64,000 nt of DNA, from contig NZ_WUMK01000002.1 of the NCBI RefSeq assembly GCF_009827055.1, positions 62,001 to 126,000 on the forward strand, read 5' to 3'. Below the pieces are notes generated by a model. That model worked only from the letters and a program-made list of their open reading frames with translations. It did not search any database and was not told where the DNA came from. Of this stretch, positions 37,767 to 46,967 are shown one piece after another. Every line of letters begins with the position of its first letter. Position 1 is the stretch's first letter. Origin of the DNA: Shinella kummerowiae. GTDB lineage: Bacteria > Pseudomonadota > Alphaproteobacteria > Rhizobiales > Rhizobiaceae. The translations under genes were made by a program, and so were the position numbers.

Positions 37767-38732
37767 TTAACGGAAGAGCGTGAGGATGCCTTCGGCCGAG
37801 GAGTTGGCGATCGACAGGGCCTGGATACCGAGCTGCTGCTGGGTCTGCAGGGCCTTGAGGCGGGTCGATTCTTCGTTCATGTCGGCGTCGACGAGGCGGC
37901 CGATACCGCTGTCGATGGCGTCGATGAGCTTGGAAGCGAAGTCTTCCTGCAGGTCGATGCGCATGGAGATCGAACCGAGCTGCGAAGCAGCCTTGGTCAT
38001 CAGCTGGATGGCGGCTTCCGTCAGGTTGAGGGCTTCAGCCATTTCTGCGTCGTCGAAGGCCGAGATGTCGAGCGTCACGACGGTGTCGGTGATGGTGTAG
38101 GTGTTGCCGGTCGGGTCGATGTCGTCACCAGCCGTGCCGAGGATACCACCGGCGCTCTGGGTGTGGTCGGACGTGTCGACCGTGCCGAACAGAACGTTCT
38201 GGCCATCGGCGGTCAGTTCGTCGAGCGTGTAGACCGTGGTGTTGACCTTGACCGTGCCGCCAGCGTCGCGAACGAAGCCCGAAACGATCGTCTTGTCTGC
38301 GACTGCGTCGGCAGCGGTGCTGTCGAATACGAGCCAGTTCTGGCCGTTGAAGGCGGCGCCCGAAGCGATCGAGACCAGCTGCTGCTGGAGCTGCGTGATT
38401 TCTTCCTGAACCTTGGCCTTGTCGACGCCCTGTTCGGTTGCCGCGGTGACCTTCTTCTTCATTTCCTTCACGACGTCGATGGCGGCTTCCATACCGGCAT
38501 AGGCGGTGTCTACCTTGGCGGCGCCGAGGCCGAGGGCGTCCTGAACGGCGGAAAGCGCCATGTTATCGGAGCGCATGGTGGTAGCGATCGACCAATAGGC
38601 GGCGTTGTCGGCGGCTTCACCGACGCGCATGCCGGACGAGACGCGGCCCTGCGTGGTTTCCATGGCGCTGCCGATAGAGCGCAGGGTATTGAGCGCGGAC
38701 ATTGCCGCGACGTTGGTCAGAATGCTGGTCAT
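37767..38732 (-). CDS. flaB: Flagellin (second copy)
   Basis: A 321-residue flagellin. The N-terminus is MTSILTNVAAMSALNTLRSI with EAADNAAYWSIATTMRSDN. The C-terminus is RLVDADMNEESTRLKALQTQ, LGIQALSIANSSAEGILTLF. The middle region differs from the other copies. ATG at 38732. Lies downstream of the first flagellin, with its own upstream control motifs and terminator, so it is likely a single-gene unit. Confidence 0.94.
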   Translation of the reverse strand: MTSILTNVAAMSALNTLRSIGSAMETTQGRVSSGMRVGEAADNAAYWSIATTMRSDNMALSAVQDALGLGAAKVDTAYAGMEAAIDVVKEMKKKVTAATEQGVDKAKVQEEITQLQQQLVSIASGAAFNGQNWLVFDSTAADAVADKTIVSGFVRDAGGTVKVNTTVYTLDELTADGQNVLFGTVDTSDHTQSAGGILGTAGDDIDPTGNTYTITDTVVTLDISAFDDAEMAEALNLTEAAIQLMTKAASQLGSISMRIDLQEDFASKLIDAIDSGIGRLVDADMNEESTRLKALQTQQQLGIQALSIANSSAEGILTLFR

Positions 38733-38907
38733 GTTAAAAGTGCCCCTTGAGTGGCTGACTGAGGAAGGGCATTCCGGATGTTACCGGGGAACGGTGGTCA
38801 GCATCATGCCTGCCAACCGGTTAAGTTTTTTGGTTAACCCACCGTTTCGATGTCCCCAGAAAACCGCAATAAAGTTAAGGAATTCTTTCGCGCCAAAAAA
38901 AATAAAA

Positions 38908-38937
38908 AAGGCCGCGCCCGTTTCCGGGTGCGGCCTT
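38908..38937 (-). terminator. Terminator after the first flagellin
   Basis: Thirteen-bp stem (one G-T) AAGGCCGCGCCCG / CGGGTGCGGCCTT with loop TTTC. On the minus strand it is followed by TTTTTTATTTTTTTT. A strong intrinsic terminator 51 bp past the flagellin stop. Confidence 0.92.
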
Positions 38938-38988
38938 TCCTTTGGGGTCTGGCGCGGGTCAGCCTCCGCGCCGTTTCCCGTCCGTCTA

Positions 38989-39873
38989 TTAACGGAAGAG
39001 CGAGAGGATGTTCTGCGAGTTGGAGTTCGCGATCGACAGCGACTGGATAGCGAGCTGCTGCTGGGTCTGCAGAGCCTTCAGGCGGGTCGATTCCTCGTTC
39101 ATGTCAGCGTCGACCAGACGGCCGATACCCTTGTCGAGAGCAGAGGTCAGCTTCGAAGCGAAGTCTTCCTGGAGGCCGATGCGCATGGAGAGCGAGCCCA
39201 GGTTCGAACCAGCCTTGGCAAGGTTGGTCAGAGCCGTTTCGATCGTGTCGAGGTGGCCGGCAACTTCGGCGTCGGTCGTGGCGTCGGTCAGCTCGATAGC
39301 GAGCGTGTCGGCCAGGTAACCGGTGCTGTCGTCGACTTCGCCGGTGGACGGGTCATAGGCGCCGAACAGGGCGTTTGCAGCCGAGTCGTAGGTAGCCGTC
39401 GTGACCTTGACCGTGCCGTCATCGCCGCGCACGAAGCCCGTGACAACGGTGGTTTCAGCGGAGCCGCCGGCCAGCCAGTTTTCGCCGTTGAACGTGGCGG
39501 AAGCGCCGATGCTCTTCAGCTGGTCCTGGAGCTGGGTGATTTCTTCCTGGACCTTGACCTTGTCAACGCCCTGCTCGGTTGCGGTGACGAGCTTCTGCTT
39601 GATCGTCTTGACGACGTCGATGGCAGCTTCGACACCGCCGTAGGCGACGTCAACCTTGGCGGCGCCGAGGCCGAGGGCGTCCTGAACAGCGGAAAGGGCT
39701 GCATTGTCGGAACGCATGGTGGTCGCGATCGACCAGTAGGCAGCGTTGTCCTTGGCCGCGCCAACGCGCTGGCCGGACGAAATGCGGCCCTGCGTCGTTT
39801 CCATGTCGTTGTTGATCGTGCGCAGCGTCTGGAGAGCTGCCATGGCAGAGGTGTTGGTGAGAATGCTCGACAT
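38989..39873 (-). CDS. flaA: Flagellin (first copy), probable main filament subunit FlaA
   Basis: A 294-residue flagellin, the shortest of the three. It starts MSSILTNTSAMAALQTLRTI and has KDNAAYWSIATTMRSDNAAL; it ends in LAIQSLSIANSNSQNILSLF. It is the flagellin nearest fliP, the position of flaA in Sinorhizobium. ATG at 39873 with a conserved leader motif just upstream and a strong terminator. Confidence 0.94.
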   Translation of the reverse strand: MSSILTNTSAMAALQTLRTINNDMETTQGRISSGQRVGAAKDNAAYWSIATTMRSDNAALSAVQDALGLGAAKVDVAYGGVEAAIDVVKTIKQKLVTATEQGVDKVKVQEEITQLQDQLKSIGASATFNGENWLAGGSAETTVVTGFVRGDDGTVKVTTATYDSAANALFGAYDPSTGEVDDSTGYLADTLAIELTDATTDAEVAGHLDTIETALTNLAKAGSNLGSLSMRIGLQEDFASKLTSALDKGIGRLVDADMNEESTRLKALQTQQQLAIQSLSIANSNSQNILSLFR

Positions 39874-39904
39874 TCTGTTTGTCCCTTTGAACGAAATACT
39901 GATG

Positions 39905-39957
39905 GGGGACATACCGGACTAAAAAACTTACCGGTTACGGCGGTTCGGCGTCATGCC
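39905..39957 (-). promoter_or_regulatory. Conserved flagellin leader/promoter motif upstream of flaA
   Basis: Holds GGGGACATACCGGA (39905-39918), ACCGGT (39930-39935) and CATGCC (39952-39957). The same three blocks with nearly the same spacing occur upstream of the third flagellin (28796-28847); a compressed version lies upstream of flaB (38765-38809). They may be promoter boxes, a FlbT-type leader site, or both. Confidence 0.55.
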
Positions 39958-40112
39958 AACTCGGTTTCTCCAGAGACCTGAAGGGATACCAAACCCGTCG
40001 TGTGAGCCCAAACCTCGCAGCCAATCCTTGCCAACTTCTTAAATCGGGCAAGGGGGCGCAAACCGCTGAGAAACAGGGTGAACGACGGGTAAATCTGTAT
40101 GGTTAAGGGGGT

Positions 40113-40859
40113 CTAACTGAAGGACCGCACGAGACTGCCGACGAGCAGATTCCAGCCATCGATGAGCACGAAGAACAGGATCTTGAAGGGCAGTGAAATC
40201 GAGGTCGGCGGCAGCATCATCATGCCCATGGCCATGGTGATGGTGGCGACGATCATGTCGATGACGAGAAAGGGCAGAACGACCAGGAAGCCGATTTCGA
40301 AGCCGCGACGGATTTCGGAGATCATGAAGGCCGGGATGACGACGCGCAGGTCCGCGACATTGTTCTGCATGACCGTCTGGCCACGCTCTTCGGCAAGCGA
40401 AATGAACAGCTCGATGTCCTTGTCGCGCGTATTGGCCACCATGAATTCGCGGAACGGCTCGGCAATGCGCTTGGCGGCTTCCGTTTCGTCGATCTGGTTG
40501 GCGATCAGCGGTTCGACGCCGTTCTGCCAGGCGCGGTCGAAGGTCGGCGCCATGACGTAGAAGGTCATGAACAGCGCGAGCGACACGAGGATCATGTTGG
40601 ACGGCGTGGTGGCAAGCCCCATGCCGGAGCGCAGGATCGAGAACGCGATGACGAAGCGCGGAAAGCTCGTCACCATGATGAGGATGCCCGGCGCGACCGA
40701 AAGGACGGTGAGCAGCCCGAAGGTGCGGATGATCCAGGAGGCGGCCGAGCCGTCGATCTGCCCATTGAGAAGCCCGTCCGGCAGCTGCAACTGCTGCTGG
40801 GCGTAGGCCATACCGGTCATCGCCATCATGGCGACGAAGGTCAGAAGGGCTCGAATCAT
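40113..40859 (-). CDS. fliP: Flagellar export gate protein FliP
   Basis: A 248-residue inner-membrane protein with a cleavable signal (LLTFVAMMAMTGMAYAQQ). Family motifs are LSVAPGILIMVTSFPRFVIA, RSGMGLATTPSNMILVSLAL and the C-terminal IDMIVATITMAMGMMMLPP. It builds the export-gate pore with FliQ and FliR. Overlaps the fliL stop by ATGA. Confidence 0.96.
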   Translation of the reverse strand: MIRALLTFVAMMAMTGMAYAQQQLQLPDGLLNGQIDGSAASWIIRTFGLLTVLSVAPGILIMVTSFPRFVIAFSILRSGMGLATTPSNMILVSLALFMTFYVMAPTFDRAWQNGVEPLIANQIDETEAAKRIAEPFREFMVANTRDKDIELFISLAEERGQTVMQNNVADLRVVIPAFMISEIRRGFEIGFLVVLPFLVIDMIVATITMAMGMMMLPPTSISLPFKILFFVLIDGWNLLVGSLVRSFS

Positions 40860-41371
40860 TCGATCACAAAGGTCCGGAACATGACGTTGGTTACGCGCCC
40901 TTCGGACCGAAGGTCAACCCGCTCCTGTAGGTCTTCCCGGAGATATTGAAAACCGCGCGGTCCCTGCACCTGCTGGAGGGAGACCGTGCGCATATAGGCT
41001 AGGATGTCCTGGTGGATTTCTTCGGCGAGCGCAACGTCCGGCGCGCCCCGGAACATGAGCGCGACTTCAAGGCGAACGCGGTTGTCCGACGGGTAGGCAA
41101 GATTGCTGGTGATCGGATCGAGCAGCACGATACCGTTCGCCTCGGTGGAGATGTGGGGCACGTCCTGCCCGGCCTCCCCTTCCGCGCCGCCGGCAGGTTC
41201 GGCCTTCGCCACCTCTTCCGCCGGCTTTTCGGCGGGGGGTGGCGCCAGCATGTTGCCGACGAGCCAGCCTCCGCCGCCGGCCAGCAGCGTCAGCACGGCG
41301 ATGGCCGCGATGGTGATGACCAGCGTCGGCTTCTTCTTCTCCGGGACGTCGCCCTGTGCTTCTTCCGCCAT
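40856..41371 (-). CDS. fliL: Flagellar basal-body protein FliL
   Basis: A 171-residue single-pass inner-membrane protein: a charged N-terminus (EEAQGDVPEKKKP), a membrane helix (LVITIAAIAVLTLLAGGGGW), an Ala/Glu linker and a periplasmic stomatin-like domain (RLEVALMFRG, VTNVMFRTFVIE). FliL encircles and supports the stator. It follows flgH by 33 bp and overlaps fliP by 4 bp. Confidence 0.93.
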   Translation of the reverse strand: MAEEAQGDVPEKKKPTLVITIAAIAVLTLLAGGGGWLVGNMLAPPPAEKPAEEVAKAEPAGGAEGEAGQDVPHISTEANGIVLLDPITSNLAYPSDNRVRLEVALMFRGAPDVALAEEIHQDILAYMRTVSLQQVQGPRGFQYLREDLQERVDLRSEGRVTNVMFRTFVIE

Positions 41372-41404
41372 TTGCTTCTTCCCGGGTTGTTGGGCTGGTC
41401 CGCC

Positions 41405-42115
41405 TCAGAGCGGCGAGAACAGATCGATGGCCTGCTGGCCCCACGGCGGCTGCTGCACTTCGGTCAGGCGTCCGCGACCGCCATAGGAGATGCGGGCTTC
41501 CGCGATACGCTCGTAGGCGATCATGTTGTCGGCATCGACATCCTGCGGCCGCACGATGCCGGCGACATTGAGGATACGCAACTCATGATTGACCCGCACT
41601 TCCTGCGAACCGCTGATCAGCAGGTTGCCATTCTCGATGACGCCGGTGACGACCGCGGCGACGAGCAGGTTCAGTTTTTCTGAGCGCTCCGTTGTGCCGT
41701 CACCCTTGGTGCTGGTCGACGAGCCGTAGGTCAGGTCACCCTTCCCTTCGAGATCGGGCAGATCGCCGCTGGCGCCGAAACCGAGATTCATGCCGCTCTT
41801 GTTGGTGCGCGAGCGGTCGGTCTTGTTGTCGAAGGTCGCCCGGTCGTTGACGCGGATGTTGACGGTCAGGATGTCGCCCACCTTGAAGGCGCGCGAATCC
41901 TTGAAGAGCGCCGACTGCTGGTCGCTCCAGATCGAATACCCGGCGGCGGCGGTGCGCGGCTGCTTCGGATAGGCTGCCAATTGCGGCGTTTCGGCATAGT
42001 TGAGGCCGCTGCCGATCGGACTCATCGACGGCGCCTTGCCGATTTCGTTGATGGCCTGGCTGGAGCAGCTCGTCAAAACCAGCACGACGGCCAGGGCGGA
42101 GGCGGTCTTCTTCAT
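41405..42115 (-). CDS. flgH: Flagellar L-ring lipoprotein FlgH
   Basis: A 236-residue outer-membrane lipoprotein with lipobox LTSC at residues 14-17. Family motifs are FKVGDILTVNI, GNLLISGSQEVRVNHELRIL and AGIVRPQDVDADNMI. Forms the L ring of the flagellar bushing. Overlaps motE by ATGA. Confidence 0.96.
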   Translation of the reverse strand: MKKTASALAVVLVLTSCSSQAINEIGKAPSMSPIGSGLNYAETPQLAAYPKQPRTAAAGYSIWSDQQSALFKDSRAFKVGDILTVNIRVNDRATFDNKTDRSRTNKSGMNLGFGASGDLPDLEGKGDLTYGSSTSTKGDGTTERSEKLNLLVAAVVTGVIENGNLLISGSQEVRVNHELRILNVAGIVRPQDVDADNMIAYERIAEARISYGGRGRLTEVQQPPWGQQAIDLFSPL

Positions 42116-42657
42116 GACGGATCCTTTGACGTATTCGCTTTGCCGGCTATGGCGATTATGCGGGTGAGAAGGGCTGCCTTGTCGGCAGGCATTTCACCGA
42201 GAATGCTGCTCGACTGGCGCGCCGGCAGCTTCATCACGATCGCCGAAGCAATCTCCGGATTGATCTCGGCGAGCTGTGCGGCTGCGGCATCCGGTTTCAT
42301 CTTCCGGTAGATTTCGACCAGGCCGCCCTCGGCCATCTTCAGGAAATCGTTGCGGCGCTTGAGCCAGTCCTCGTATTCGGCACGCCGGGTCTCCAGCACC
42401 TTGATGCGTTCGTCGACGTCCTTCTGAAGGGTTTCGAGTTCCTGCTTCTGGATGAGATAGCGCTGGTCACGCGCGGCATCGGCGATGTTGGTGCAGAATG
42501 CACGGATTTCGTCGGCACTCGCGCTGGTGGTGGAGATGACGGGACGCTCTTCGGCAAAGGCGCCGGGAATGGCCATCAGGACAAAGCCGGCGACCGGCAA
42601 GGCAAGCTTGCGGGCCAGGACCCTTGCGGCGGCGGAAAGCGTGGGCTCGGTCTTCAT
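42112..42657 (-). CDS. motE: MotC chaperone MotE
   Basis: A 181-residue protein with an N-terminal signal or anchor helix (LALPVAGFVLMAIPGAFAEE), a coiled coil (RYLIQKQELETLQKDVDERI) and the MgtE-N-like C-terminal end (MKPDAAAAQLAEINPEIASA, LGEMPADKAALLTRII). In Sinorhizobium MotE is the periplasmic chaperone for MotC. Overlaps flgI and flgH by 4 bp on each side. Confidence 0.88.
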   Translation of the reverse strand: MKTEPTLSAAARVLARKLALPVAGFVLMAIPGAFAEERPVISTTSASADEIRAFCTNIADAARDQRYLIQKQELETLQKDVDERIKVLETRRAEYEDWLKRRNDFLKMAEGGLVEIYRKMKPDAAAAQLAEINPEIASAIVMKLPARQSSSILGEMPADKAALLTRIIAIAGKANTSKDPS

Positions 42658-43769
42658 TGCAGCACCAGTTCTGCCTGGAGGGCGCCTGCGGTCTTGATGC
42701 TCTGCAGGATCGAGATGATGCCGTCCGGCTTGACGCCGATGCTGTTCAGACCGGAGACGAGCGAGCGCAGGCTGGAACCGTCAAGCATGGCGACCTGGCC
42801 GCCGTCCTGCTGGACGAGGATGTCGGTGTTCGGCTCGACCGCCGTCTCGCCGTCGGAGAACGGCTCCGGCTGGACCACCCGTGGCATCTCGTTGACCTGC
42901 ACGGTGAGCGTGCCGTAGCTGACGGCGACCGGCGAAATCCGCACGTCCTGGCCGATGACGATCGTTCCCGTGCGCTCGTTGATGACGACGCGCGCCGGTA
43001 CATCCGTCTCGACGACGAGGTTTTCGATATCGGCCATCAGGCGGGCGAGGTCCGCCATCTTCGGCTTGGCAACGTAGACGGACTGCGAATCGCGCGATTC
43101 GGCGATCGGCGAGCCGTATTGCGCCGACGCATAACGATTGATCGCATCCGCCATGCCGACCGCTGTCGAGAAGTCCGGATTGCGAAGCTGCAGAACGAGG
43201 TCGGACGAATCCTTGAAGCGTGAGGGCAGCTCACGCTCGATGATCGCACCATTCGGCACGCGACCGGCGGTCGTCACGCCCTGCTGGACGGACGCGGCGT
43301 CGCCCGCGGCGCTGACGCCGGTGACGACGATCGAGCCCTGCGCCACCGCATAGATCTGGCCATCGGCGCCGGTCAGCGACGTCATGACGAGCGTACCGCC
43401 GCGCAGCGACGTCGAATCGCCGAGCGAGCCGACGGTCACGTCGATGCGGCTGCCAGGGCTGGAGAACGGCGGCAGGTTCGCAGTGACGAGCACGGCCGCG
43501 ATATTCTTGGCGCGGGTCTGCGTGCCGACCATCGAAATACCGAGGTTCTGCAGCATCGCCCGCATGGATTGTTCGGTAAACGGCGACGAACGCATGCTGT
43601 CGCCCGTGCCCTGAAGGCCGACGACGAGACCATAGCCGATGAGCTGGTTTTCGCGGCCCGACTGAAGCGAGGCGATGTCCTTGATGCGGGCGGCCGACAG
43701 CGCCGGACCGACAGCAAGGGCGAGGCAGGTGACTGTGGTCAGCACGCGGAGGAAAAGGGAACGCATCAT
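42654..43769 (-). CDS. flgI: Flagellar P-ring protein FlgI
   Basis: A 371-residue periplasmic protein with a signal peptide (FLRVLTTVTCLALAVGPALS). Conserved motifs are RIKDIASLQSGRENQLIGYG, LVVGLQGTGDSM and VVINERTGTIVIGQDVRISP. Forms the P ring. Overlaps flgA and motE by 4 bp. Confidence 0.97.
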   Translation of the reverse strand: MMRSLFLRVLTTVTCLALAVGPALSAARIKDIASLQSGRENQLIGYGLVVGLQGTGDSMRSSPFTEQSMRAMLQNLGISMVGTQTRAKNIAAVLVTANLPPFSSPGSRIDVTVGSLGDSTSLRGGTLVMTSLTGADGQIYAVAQGSIVVTGVSAAGDAASVQQGVTTAGRVPNGAIIERELPSRFKDSSDLVLQLRNPDFSTAVGMADAINRYASAQYGSPIAESRDSQSVYVAKPKMADLARLMADIENLVVETDVPARVVINERTGTIVIGQDVRISPVAVSYGTLTVQVNEMPRVVQPEPFSDGETAVEPNTDILVQQDGGQVAMLDGSSLRSLVSGLNSIGVKPDGIISILQSIKTAGALQAELVLQ

Positions 43770-44266
43770 TTCGCCACCACGTGCACGGTTCCGTCGCCCA
43801 TGACCGTACCGGAGACGATCACGCCGGAATCCTTGTTGCGGACCTTGATGAGTTCGCCGACCGCCGCATCCTGCAAAGGCGTGCCGGAGGCGCGCAAAAC
43901 CAAAGAACCATTGTCGAAGACGAGCTGGACGGTGGTGCCGCGGGAAACCGCAAAAGGCTCGCGCAGCGCCGAGGTGAGGATGACGCGCCCTGGCAACAGC
44001 GTGCGCTTCGAAATCAGGCCGCTGACGGCATTGATGTTTTCGGCATAGCCTTTGACGAGGTTCGGGTTGGTGACCTCGACCTCCTCGAGCTGTCCCGCCT
44101 GGATCTCCTCGCCGGGATAGATGATGCGCTTCGGCACGACGGCGGTGCGCATGTCCGCAAGCGCGGCATCGGCCACGAACAGGCCGATGAGCGCGAGCAA
44201 GGCGGCACGGCCGTGGGCCGAGACGGTCTTTCCTCTGCGAAGAGCTGCTGTCAGGCGAAACATCAT
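43766..44266 (-). CDS. flgA: P-ring assembly chaperone FlgA
   Basis: A 166-residue periplasmic protein with a signal peptide (AALLALIGLFVADAALA). The SAF-type fold shows VPKRIIYPGEEIQAGQLEEV, RTLLPGRVILTSALREP and VVAK at the C-terminus. Assists FlgI ring formation. An ATG lies at both 44266 and 44263; either could be used. Overlaps flgI by ATGA; 18 bp after flgG. Confidence 0.92.
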   Translation of the reverse strand: MMFRLTAALRRGKTVSAHGRAALLALIGLFVADAALADMRTAVVPKRIIYPGEEIQAGQLEEVEVTNPNLVKGYAENINAVSGLISKRTLLPGRVILTSALREPFAVSRGTTVQLVFDNGSLVLRASGTPLQDAAVGELIKVRNKDSGVIVSGTVMGDGTVHVVAK

Positions 44267-44284
44267 GTTCCCCGTATTCCGTTG

Positions 44285-45067
44285 TTATCTCAGGTTCTTG
44301 CTGACCACGGCCGCCATTTCGTCCGCCGCCTGGATGATCTTCGAGTTCATCTCATAGGCACGCTGCGCCGAGATGAGATCGGTGATTTCCTTGACCGGGT
44401 CGACGTTGGAGGCTTCGAGGTAATTCTGCTGGATGTAGGCAAAGCCCGCTTCATCCGGTGCGCCGACATTGGCCGGGCCGGAGGCGGCGGTTTCGCGGAA
44501 CAGGTTTTCGCCGAGCGGCTCGAGGCCGGCTTCATTGACGAAATTCGCCAGCGTGATCTGGCCGAGGTCCTGCTGGTCGCCGCCGACCGTCGCGAAGACC
44601 TGGCCGGACTTGCTAACGGTGACTTCCGTCGCATCCTGCGGCACGGTGATGCCGGGCACGACCGTGTAGCCGTCGAGCGTGACGAGCTGGCCATCGGCAT
44701 TGGTGTTGAAGGCGCCGGCGCGGGTATAGAGCGTGGAGCCGTCCGCCGCCTCGATCTGGAACCAGCCGCGGCCGATCAGGGCGAGGTCGAAGGAGTTGCC
44801 CGTGCTCGTCAAGCCGCCCTGGAGGTGCAGGTTGCGCACGGCGGCGGTCTTCACGCCGAGACCGACGATTGCGCCTTCCGGCACGACGGACTGGTTGGCG
44901 CGGTTCGGCACGCCTGCGGCGCGTTCCGTCTGGTAAAGCAGGTCGGAAAACTCGGCGCGGGCGCGCTTGAAGCCGGTCGTGTTGATGTTCGCGATGTTGT
45001 TCGCGATGACTTCAAGGTTGGTCTGCTGCGCGTTCATGCCGGTGGCGGCGATGGCAAGGGCTTTCAT
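44285..45067 (-). CDS. flgG: Distal rod protein FlgG
   Basis: A 260-residue rod protein with the motif [20 protein letters not shown] (residues 20-39) and the C-terminal coiled coil [40 protein letters not shown] is the FlgG core. Lies between fliE and flgA in the rod/ring run. Confidence 0.97.
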   Translation of the reverse strand: MKALAIAATGMNAQQTNLEVIANNIANINTTGFKRARAEFSDLLYQTERAAGVPNRANQSVVPEGAIVGLGVKTAAVRNLHLQGGLTSTGNSFDLALIGRGWFQIEAADGSTLYTRAGAFNTNADGQLVTLDGYTVVPGITVPQDATEVTVSKSGQVFATVGGDQQDLGQITLANFVNEAGLEPLGENLFRETAASGPANVGAPDEAGFAYIQQNYLEASNVDPVKEITDLISAQRAYEMNSKIIQAADEMAAVVSKNLR

Positions 45068-45076
45068 GTCCGGTCC

Positions 45077-45409
45077 TCAGATCTGCATTCTGGCTATTTC
45101 GAGATAGGCGGTGACGACCTTGTCGCGGATGGCGATGGCGGTCTGCAGCGTCTGCTCGGCGTTCATGACGGCGTCGACCACTTCGCGGGTCGTCGCCTTG
45201 CCCTGGATGGCTTCGAAGGACTTGGTTTCGCTTAGTCTGAGCGAATTGGTCGCTTCCGTCGCCATGTCACCCATCACCTGGGCGAAGCTCATGCCCGTAC
45301 CGGTGCCCTGCGCGACGGCAGGGGATGCGGTGCTGGAGGTGTCGTTGGTGACGCTCGAAAGGGCGCCGGTGGAAAAGAGCGAGTTGACGCCCTTGATGCT
45401 CTCGATCAT
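45077..45409 (-). CDS. fliE: MS ring-rod junction protein FliE
   Basis: A 110-residue protein. The C-terminal half has the FliE signature [20 protein letters not shown] followed by [29 protein letters not shown] lies before it. Connects the MS ring (FliF) to the rod (FlgB). Overlaps flgC by ATGA, 9 bp before flgG. Confidence 0.95.
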   Translation of the reverse strand: MIESIKGVNSLFSTGALSSVTNDTSSTASPAVAQGTGTGMSFAQVMGDMATEATNSLRLSETKSFEAIQGKATTREVVDAVMNAEQTLQTAIAIRDKVVTAYLEIARMQI

Positions 45410-45825
45410 TGCGATGCCCTCAGGAGGTCGATGGTCGCGCTGATGAGATCGCGTGACTGCTTGATGCTCTGCAGGTTGGCTTCGTAAGAACGGTTGGCTT
45501 CCCGCATGTCGGCCATTTCGATCAGCATGTTGACGTTCGGCATCTTGACGATGCCCTGCTCGTTTGCCGCCGGATTGCCGGGGTCGTATTCGGTCGAGAA
45601 CGCGCCCTCGTCTACACCGAGGCGCTCGACCTGGACCAGCGAGGCGCCGGTCGCCCGGTCGAGCTCGGAGGCGAAGGTCACGGTCTTGCGGCGGAACGGG
45701 TCAGCACCGGGCGTATCGCCGGTGGAGCGGGCGTTCGCCAGGTTTTCCGAAACGATGCGAATGCGGGTAGATTGCGCCTCAAGTCCCGAGGCCGCGACTT
45801 TCATTGAAGCTACGAGCGGATCCAT
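45406..45825 (-). CDS. flgC: Proximal rod protein FlgC
   Basis: A 139-residue rod protein with [20 protein letters not shown] (rod motif) and [20 protein letters not shown] at the C-terminus. PYRRK-type segment is seen as [10 protein letters not shown]. Starts 3 bp after the flgB stop. Confidence 0.95.
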   Translation of the reverse strand: MDPLVASMKVAASGLEAQSTRIRIVSENLANARSTGDTPGADPFRRKTVTFASELDRATGASLVQVERLGVDEGAFSTEYDPGNPAANEQGIVKMPNVNMLIEMADMREANRSYEANLQSIKQSRDLISATIDLLRASQ

Positions 45826-45828
45826 TTT

Positions 45829-46209
45829 TTACCTTCTGACTGTCATCAGCATCATGCGATGAAAGGCCTTTACGAGGCCGGCATTCAACTCGAAATCACG
45901 CTTGACCTGGCCCTCTTTCATGAGTTCCTCGGCAATGCCGACAGTGTTGCCGGACTCCTGCACGCCGATCTCTTCGGTGGGTTTGGTTTCGATGACGCGG
46001 CTTGCCATTTCGCTTTCGGTGAAATGGCCCGGCTGCGTCGCTGCCATGCGGATGCCCGTGGTTTCGAGCACCGCCTGGAAGGGAGTGACGTCCTTCGCCT
46101 TGAACCCGGGGGTGTTGGCGTTGGCGATGTTGCCTGCAACCACACTCTGGCGGACTGAGAGCCAATCGGCTTGCTTCGATGCCAGTTCAAACAGTTGTAT
46201 CGGTTGCAT
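45829..46209 (-). CDS. flgB: Proximal rod protein FlgB
   Basis: A 126-residue rod protein with VVAGNIANANTPGFKAKDV near the N-terminus and AGLVKAFHRMMLMTVRR at the end. The ATG at 46209 is preferred: GGAG lies six bases before it. An in-frame ATG at 46221 would have its AAGG directly against it. First gene of the flgBC-fliE-flgG-flgAI-motE-flgH-fliLP run. Confidence 0.94.
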   Translation of the reverse strand: MQPIQLFELASKQADWLSVRQSVVAGNIANANTPGFKAKDVTPFQAVLETTGIRMAATQPGHFTESEMASRVIETKPTEEIGVQESGNTVGIAEELMKEGQVKRDFELNAGLVKAFHRMMLMTVRR

Positions 46210-46403
46210 GACAAGCTCCATCCTTGTTCGGGATGAACCTACGGAGCCAATCTTGCGTGGGACTTGCTCCCGTGGCGGGGTATGCGCAAGCCGCTGAATT
46301 CCCGGGAAAATAAAGTGCTCGAGCGGCCTTTTCGGCCGCGAGCGGTCGGCAGGCCGCGACAGTGCGGACCGGCCGATTCGGAGGCGAGGCGAGCCGCCTT
46401 GCC

Positions 46404-46967
46404 TCAGTTGCGTTTGACGATGTCGCCGTTCGACGTGACGATGACCCAGGCACCGTCGCGCTGTTCGAGTGTCGCCAGGCGACTGTTGTCCGGTAGGATC
46501 GAGCCGACGCGCACGATGTACATGCCGCGCGCGTCCTCGATCAGTGCCCTGCCGTTTGCCACATGCATGAGGCGGAAGCCGGAATTTGCCGGCAGCGGCT
46601 GGTCGAGGCCGGTATCGACCGGCGCACCAAGCGTCTTTTCCGTGCTGCCGCCGGCCGTGGTGGCGGTCGCGACAGGGTCGACGCTTTCGAGCGGTGGGGT
46701 GTTGTCATTGTCGATCATGGCGGCGGGCGAAACGCTCATCACCTCCTTGGCCGCCGTCTCCGGCAGGTCGCGCGTCTTGCCCTCCCAGAGCGCGGGTACC
46801 GCGAACTTGCCCGGATTGAGAAAGACATACCAGGGAAAGAAGGCCGCCCCGGCAGCCAGCAGCACGCCGGCGCCAGCGAGCACCTTGTCGCTGGTGCTGT
46901 AGCGCCCGCTCTGCGGCCGCTTGATCGGCTGGACCCTCTCGTCCGCGTCGAAATCCGTCACTGTCAT
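46404..46967 (-). CDS. Conserved single-pass membrane protein downstream of fliI
   Basis: A 187-residue protein with a charged cytosolic start, one membrane helix (VLAGAGVLLAAGAAFFPWYV, residues 29-48) and a periplasmic part ending in a small beta domain (MYIVRVGSILPDNSRLATLE, WVIVTSNGDIVKR). The end resembles PilP-like domains. I do not know a named family. It overlaps fliI by 4 bp, so a flagellar role is likely. Confidence 0.7.
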   Translation of the reverse strand: MTVTDFDADERVQPIKRPQSGRYSTSDKVLAGAGVLLAAGAAFFPWYVFLNPGKFAVPALWEGKTRDLPETAAKEVMSVSPAAMIDNDNTPPLESVDPVATATTAGGSTEKTLGAPVDTGLDQPLPANSGFRLMHVANGRALIEDARGMYIVRVGSILPDNSRLATLEQRDGAWVIVTSNGDIVKRN